Assembly: GCA_017543165.1 (NCBI GenBank)
Contig: JAFYGL010000118.1
Location: forward strand, 1-10,627
DNA from: Victivallales bacterium
GTDB taxonomy: Bacteria > Verrucomicrobiota > Lentisphaeria > Oligosphaerales > Oligosphaeraceae
DNA length: 10,627 bases
Direction: 5' to 3'
The notes beneath the pieces are model-generated. The model saw only the letters and a list, made by a program, of their open reading frames with translations, searched no databases and had not been told where the DNA came from. Positions 7,491 through 10,627 of this stretch are shown piece after piece; the first letter of the stretch is position 1; the number at the start of each line of letters is the position of its first letter. The translations under genes and the position numbers were made by a program.

Positions 7491-7506
7491 TGTAAATCTG
7501 TGGATA
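7491..7506. repeat. Inverted copy of the ATCCACAGATTTACA repeat core
   Basis: TGTAAATCTGTGGATA is the exact reverse complement of 16 bases of each tandem unit (7344-7359 and 7365-7380). Together they flank about 110 bp in opposite orientation. The shared flank GTAATC…GTG next to the core on both sides extends the similarity beyond 16 bp in broken form. Confidence 0.85.
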
Positions 7507-7508
7507 AA

Positions 7509-9320
7509 TTATTTGTGGAAGTTCAGGGAGTAGTCCAGGGCTGTAGCCTTGAGGACGAGCCTGGTCAATTTGCAGGGCCAGACTGTTGTCATGAATCTCA
7601 ATGGCATGTCAGGCAATGGCTCTGTACCTGCGACGTTCAGGTTATGCAGTTCCAGGAACACATTGCCCAATTTTATACCTGTTTCCAGTATTTCTGGCTG
7701 CTTTGCGCAAATCAGGTTTATTGTGACGGGCAATGGCTTCTCCAGTTCAATGTGGTCTGAAATGGAGAGATTGCTTTCTGCAAAGTCCATGGTTCGTATG
7801 TATTTTCTGACGCCGATTTGCTCTGGATATGCCTTTGACAAGTCGCAGAGATAGCGTTTCCCTTTCTCTGTTTCCTGCAATGTGGCGTAGTCAAATGATT
7901 GGCGCTGCTCCAAGTTGTCACCGAAGACGGCGGCATTGTGGCCATTGCCCCGTGTATTCCACAATGTATAGCGCGCCTCATTGAAATTCTGTCTTGTGTA
8001 GGCGCCAGTGCCTGCATCCACGATTATGGGCTCGTCACCTGAGAACAGCGAGAAATGTCCCAGGTCGTTGTGATTGTGGGATTCATGGTTGTTGTGCGCC
8101 TTGAGTGAAGCGGAGAAGTCCTGGCTTCGCAGGATGAGCAACTTGTCTTTCCAGTAGCTTATGGGCTCAAGTTCGCCTGGTTCAGGCAAATCCTTGGGGA
8201 TAAGGAAGAAGAAGCTGAGCATTTCCTCCAAATCGCCAAAATGGTTTGAGAGCTTCCAGAAGAATGTATCGTACATTTTATTTATGCGGAGCATGCCAGG
8301 TGTCGCATATTTAGCAGCAACTTGCCCGATTACGGAAGGCATTAGCCTTGGTACTGGCTGTGAATCGCCATAACTTAGGAAATACTTGTTGCCGATGAGG
8401 TCGTCGCCAGGGAAGTTGAAACTGCGGCGGAGTTTGTCCACGGCGAATATGCGGTTTGCGCAACCTGGTACCATGCGCTCCTTCATTGCGAGGCACTTGA
8501 AGAGCATGCCGCTTGCCAAGGTTGAGTAACTGGGGCCTTCTGGATAGTAGCCGTCGTCGAAAATGTTGTTTATGAAGCGCGTCATAGGATGGCAGTAGCT
8601 CTGGAAGAGCGCATCCAGTTTTCTGGTGTCCTTTTCGCAGGCGACGGCTGCCTGCAGGGAATTGTAAACGCACCAGGGTGTCCAGTTGTTGGGATGCGGA
8701 ACGTGGAACCACCAGCAAAGATGCGATGTTTCCGCATTTAGCGGGGCATATACCACGCGCTGCAGCACAGCGTTTCGTATGCGTTCCGCCAAGGAGGACC
8801 AGCTTTTTTCCAGAAGGGGCTCCAGTAGAAGCAGGATTTGCCCCAATGTGGCGCCTGTGTCGGCTGCAAACAGGTCCGCCCCCTGTATGGTGGCGGGATA
8901 GTCGTTCTCCCATGACAGGTGAGCTGGCACCACCCATGTCCACTCCTCAAGGATGGCGTTTATGTAGTCCATGGTTATGGGTAGGAACTTGTCCACATCG
9001 CCGCTTATGCATAGTGCGCAAACCAGTAGCGCCAGGTTTCCGCGGCGCGCGAAGTACTTGTTTTCAAAGTCTTTTCTATTGCCATCCAGGACGAATCGAC
9101 GCCGTTCTGACGGGAGCAGAATTGGTATTGGCTTGTCTAGAAGCTGTTCAGTCTCGCGGATGATTTCCTCCGCAACTGGTTTGAAATACTCATCTTGCAG
9201 CAGATTGCCCCAAGCCTTGCGGTCTTCAAAACTGGGGTAGATTTGCCTGTTGAAGTCTCCATTGTGGATTTTTGTGAAGAAACCTTCTTCAAGAAGATCG
9301 AATAAGTCAATGTAGTCCAT
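7509..9320 (-). CDS. Heparinase II/III family protein (putative polysaccharide lyase)
   Basis: The protein has 603 residues and no signal peptide or membrane segment, so it is probably cytoplasmic and acts on imported oligosaccharides. Residues 40-370 are helical, an (alpha/alpha)-toroid, with HPNNWTPWCVYNSL at 209-222 and DDGYYPEGPSYSTL at 255-268. The second stretch holds Y265, a candidate for the catalytic tyrosine. The beta-rich C-terminal half has the family hallmark HNNHESHNHNDLGHFSLF (409-426), then PIIVDAGTGAYT (431-442) and TRGNGHNAAVF (456-466), a motif that normally lies in the substrate and metal region. Family members cleave uronic-acid-containing glycans (heparin, heparan sulfate, alginate and others) by beta-elimination; motifs alone do not tell which. 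The gene starts 9 bp after the regulator gene ends. No ribosome site is visible before its ATG, so translation may depend on the upstream gene. Confidence 0.88.
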   Translation of the reverse strand: MDYIDLFDLLEEGFFTKIHNGDFNRQIYPSFEDRKAWGNLLQDEYFKPVAEEIIRETEQLLDKPIPILLPSERRRFVLDGNRKDFENKYFARRGNLALLVCALCISGDVDKFLPITMDYINAILEEWTWVVPAHLSWENDYPATIQGADLFAADTGATLGQILLLLEPLLEKSWSSLAERIRNAVLQRVVYAPLNAETSHLCWWFHVPHPNNWTPWCVYNSLQAAVACEKDTRKLDALFQSYCHPMTRFINNIFDDGYYPEGPSYSTLASGMLFKCLAMKERMVPGCANRIFAVDKLRRSFNFPGDDLIGNKYFLSYGDSQPVPRLMPSVIGQVAAKYATPGMLRINKMYDTFFWKLSNHFGDLEEMLSFFFLIPKDLPEPGELEPISYWKDKLLILRSQDFSASLKAHNNHESHNHNDLGHFSLFSGDEPIIVDAGTGAYTRQNFNEARYTLWNTRGNGHNAAVFGDNLEQRQSFDYATLQETEKGKRYLCDLSKAYPEQIGVRKYIRTMDFAESNLSISDHIELEKPLPVTINLICAKQPEILETGIKLGNVFLELHNLNVAGTEPLPDMPLRFMTTVWPCKLTRLVLKATALDYSLNFHK

Positions 9321-9329
9321 GATTGCGAT

Positions 9330-10385
9330 TTATTGTTGGTGTTGTTTGGCGTGAGGGCTGGTGCTGCCTCTGACGACCAGCCTTGGTTCCGAGTAAAGGG
9401 CGCGTTTGGCGCTTTTGCCCTGCAATGCCTCCCGTATAAGTTTGAAGAGAAGTTGCGCCGTGTCAAGGGGATTTTCCGAGAATGTGCTCAATGCGGGGTT
9501 CAGGCATTTCCCGAAGCCCTGGTCGTCGAAGCCGATCACTGCCAGGTCGTCTGGTATTTTGAGATTGTGCTCTGTGGCGTAGGAGTATGCGCCGATTGCC
9601 AGCATGTCGCAGGTTGCGAAGACTGCCGTGATTTCCGGGTCGTCCTCCATGAGTTTTTCCATCAGGTGGAAACTGGCGTGGTTTTCCATCTCAAGTTCTG
9701 GAATCTCCACCATGCTCAGTTTGATGTCTGGATGTTTGTCCGCGTATTCCAATGCGCCTTTGTAGCGGTCGTAGAAGCATCCTTTTGTGTATTTGAGCTG
9801 CGTGGCGAGTATGCCTATGTGGGTATGCCCGCAGTCATCCGCCAGGTGCCTGATGGCATCGTAGCCTGCCTTTCGGTTGTCCGATGTCACGTATGGATAG
9901 TGGTTTGACACCTGGTTGAAGCGTATTACGGGGCAGTCGGGAAATCTCTGAACAACGGCGTCAAGCATGACCTGCGCCGTGTTGCTGACCGCCAGTACGC
10001 AGTCTGGCGTGAACGTGCAGTTCTGCACCTGGTTCTCCGAAAAGAATAAATGAATTGACATGTACATCATGGACATGGAGTTGGACAGCATCTCCAATGT
10101 GGCCTCGTAGAAGGGCATTGACACGGAAAACAAATTTGCCAGTATGACCACGTTCTTATGGAAGAAGTCGTTGCCTTCTGCCTTTGGGTTGATTCTTACG
10201 CAGCGACCATGTTCGCCGCTGACCAGGTCCCAGTCCCTTAGTTGCGCCAGCACGCGGGTGACTGTCGCCTGGCAGATGTTGAACTGCTCCGACAGGCGTG
10301 CTATGGAGGGCAGTGTCTCCACATAGAGCCCGCTCTTGATGCCGTCTGCAATTTCCCTGGCCACGGTTTTGAAGTCGTTTGGCAT
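9330..10385 (-). CDS. GntR-type winged-helix regulator with LacI-type sugar-sensing domain
   Basis: The protein has 351 residues. Residues 5-66 form a winged helix of the GntR type, with LPSIARLSEQFNICQATVTR at 25-44 as the helix-turn-helix and VSGEHGRCVRI at 55-65 as the wing. Residues 77-345 resemble the periplasmic-binding-protein-like sensor of LacI/GalR regulators. Marks are FYDRYKGALEYADKH, ITAVFATCDMLAIGAYSYA, LAVIGFDDQGFGKCLNPALS and the ending PRLVVRGSTSP. This domain order is that of AraR-like sugar-responsive repressors. It most likely binds DNA near its own promoter and controls the adjoining lyase gene in response to a sugar; the ligand cannot be read from the sequence. It is the first gene of the minus-strand unit. 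No ribosome site precedes the ATG, and the leader is A/T-rich. Confidence 0.88.
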   Translation of the reverse strand: MPNDFKTVAREIADGIKSGLYVETLPSIARLSEQFNICQATVTRVLAQLRDWDLVSGEHGRCVRINPKAEGNDFFHKNVVILANLFSVSMPFYEATLEMLSNSMSMMYMSIHLFFSENQVQNCTFTPDCVLAVSNTAQVMLDAVVQRFPDCPVIRFNQVSNHYPYVTSDNRKAGYDAIRHLADDCGHTHIGILATQLKYTKGCFYDRYKGALEYADKHPDIKLSMVEIPELEMENHASFHLMEKLMEDDPEITAVFATCDMLAIGAYSYATEHNLKIPDDLAVIGFDDQGFGKCLNPALSTFSENPLDTAQLLFKLIREALQGKSAKRALYSEPRLVVRGSTSPHAKQHQQ

Positions 10386-10410
10386 AGTCGTTTTGTATTG
10401 CTTGTAAAAC

Positions 10411-10418
10411 TTAATTAA
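10411..10418. promoter_or_regulatory. Candidate operator: TTAATTAA palindrome in the regulator leader
   Basis: An 8-bp perfect palindrome lies about 4-11 bases after the expected transcription start of the regulator gene. A repressor bound there would block transcription. A palindrome this short can occur by chance, so this is only a suggestion; the half-site preference of the regulator is unknown. Confidence 0.25.
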
Positions 10419-10427
10419 CCAAGTGGA

Positions 10428-10455
10428 ATTATAGCAATGTTTGTGCGTTTGTCAA
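10428..10455 (-). promoter_or_regulatory. Sigma-70 promoter of the regulator-heparinase unit
   Basis: Read on the minus strand, TTGACA (10455-10450) and TATAAT (10433-10428) both match the consensus exactly, with a 16-bp spacer. The start of transcription is expected near 10421, which gives a leader of about 36 bases. A promoter this strong in front of a repressor-type gene suggests that it is held down by a regulator, possibly its own product. Confidence 0.8.
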
Positions 10456-10627
10456 TTGAGGGGATTTCAAAACACCCAATGTGGGCGCGGTCGTGCGCTC
10501 ACTCAAGTTGAAGCAGGGGCAAGGGGGTGGAAATTGCCTCCTTGTTATGAGGAACGCTCCGTTCACCAAGAGGGGAGGCAATGGGGAGCGGAGCGATGAG
10601 GAAAAGACTTCCCAATGCCTGTTTTTC
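10456..10627. other. Right-edge region without a recognisable gene
   Basis: I see no supported coding region here. The stretch changes from A/T-rich near the promoter to purine-rich sequence (AGGGGCAAGGGGGTGG, GGGGAGCGGAGCGATGAGG) and holds the hairpin at 10533-10582. It may be the end of a neighbouring gene's transcript or part of a dispersed repeat cut by the window edge. Confidence 0.4.
10533..10582. repeat. Strong hairpin-forming inverted repeat
   Basis: ATTGCCTCC (10533-10541) pairs with GGAGGCAAT (10574-10582). Further in, TTG (10542-10544) can pair with CAA (10567-10569), and GAACG/CGTTC (10552-10556 with 10560-10564) closes a CTC loop. A second partner, CGGAGC at 10589-10594, can compete for GCTCCG at 10556-10561. 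No T-run follows directly. The function is unknown. Confidence 0.6.

Larger units (their letters stand above)
7323..7508. other. Repeat-rich gap between the heparinase-like gene and the fusion gene
   Basis: These 186 bp lie between two minus-strand genes. They hold the 21-bp tandem repeat at 7341-7380, a degraded further unit at about 7381-7398 (ATCACAGATTAC), and an inverted copy at 7491-7506. I see no terminator and no convincing minus-strand promoter. Whether the fusion gene is co-transcribed with the two genes upstream of it is therefore open. Confidence 0.5.

Noticed and set aside
7341..7506. Possible CRISPR array in the repeated segment
   Set aside because: There are only two direct units 21 bp apart with no unique spacers, and the third exact copy is inverted. 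No cas gene is present.
7453..7533. Small plus-strand frame starting at GTG after AGAGGAGGT, encoding 26 residues with VNLWIN
   Set aside because: The ribosome-like site is good, but the frame runs through the inverted repeat core and into the end of the minus-strand lyase gene. The NLWIN piece comes from the repeat itself. There is no support that it is translated.
8311..8943. Second minus-strand open frame of 210 codons inside the heparinase-like gene
   Set aside because: It is in another frame of the same strand. The heparinase frame carries the family motifs throughout this stretch, so this is a shadow.

Overview
The window reads as a fragment of a bacterial chromosome from a carbohydrate-degrading member of the Lentisphaerota (Victivallis-like), or less likely a related PVC-group bacterium. 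The clues are the mix of families: a DUF1559-type pseudopilin with an H-X9-xG tail, a DUF4838 protein, CBM9-like domains, a GH78-like enzyme, a heparinase II/III protein and a GntR-HTH/LacI-sensor regulator. Dispersed repeats containing ATCTGTGGATA also fit. The taxonomic call is inference; there is no rRNA or other marker. Base composition and codon use look even across the window, with no sign of recent transfer.

Layout: the plus strand (1-5518) carries the 3' end of a pseudopilin gene, then a tight three-gene run. This holds a secreted DUF4838 protein with a C-terminal CBM9-like domain, a secreted stand-alone CBM9-like protein, and a cytoplasmic GH78 (alpha-L-rhamnosidase-like) enzyme. The first two of these are 4 bp apart and the next pair overlaps by ATGA. 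The minus strand (10385 down to 5616) carries a second unit. It starts with a GntR/LacI-type regulator under a near-perfect sigma-70 promoter, followed 9 bp later by a cytoplasmic heparinase II/III-family lyase. After a 186-bp repeat-bearing gap comes a fusion of a metallo-beta-lactamase-fold domain with a xylose-isomerase-like TIM barrel. The two units converge on a roughly 100-bp imperfect inverted repeat that touches both stop codons.

Working model (inference): this is one locus for breaking down a polysaccharide that contains uronic acid and possibly rhamnose. The two secreted proteins bind or cut the polymer outside the cytoplasm. The GH78-like and heparinase-like enzymes, which lack signal peptides, finish imported oligosaccharides. 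The MBL-TIM fusion processes a released sugar or sugar acid, and the regulator senses a sugar. No transporter or sulfatase lies in the window, so the substrate cannot be fixed from sequence alone.

The most unusual items are the MBL-TIM fusion, the inverted repeat shared by both convergent gene ends, and the GH78 enzyme that stops exactly there without the usual C-terminal domain.
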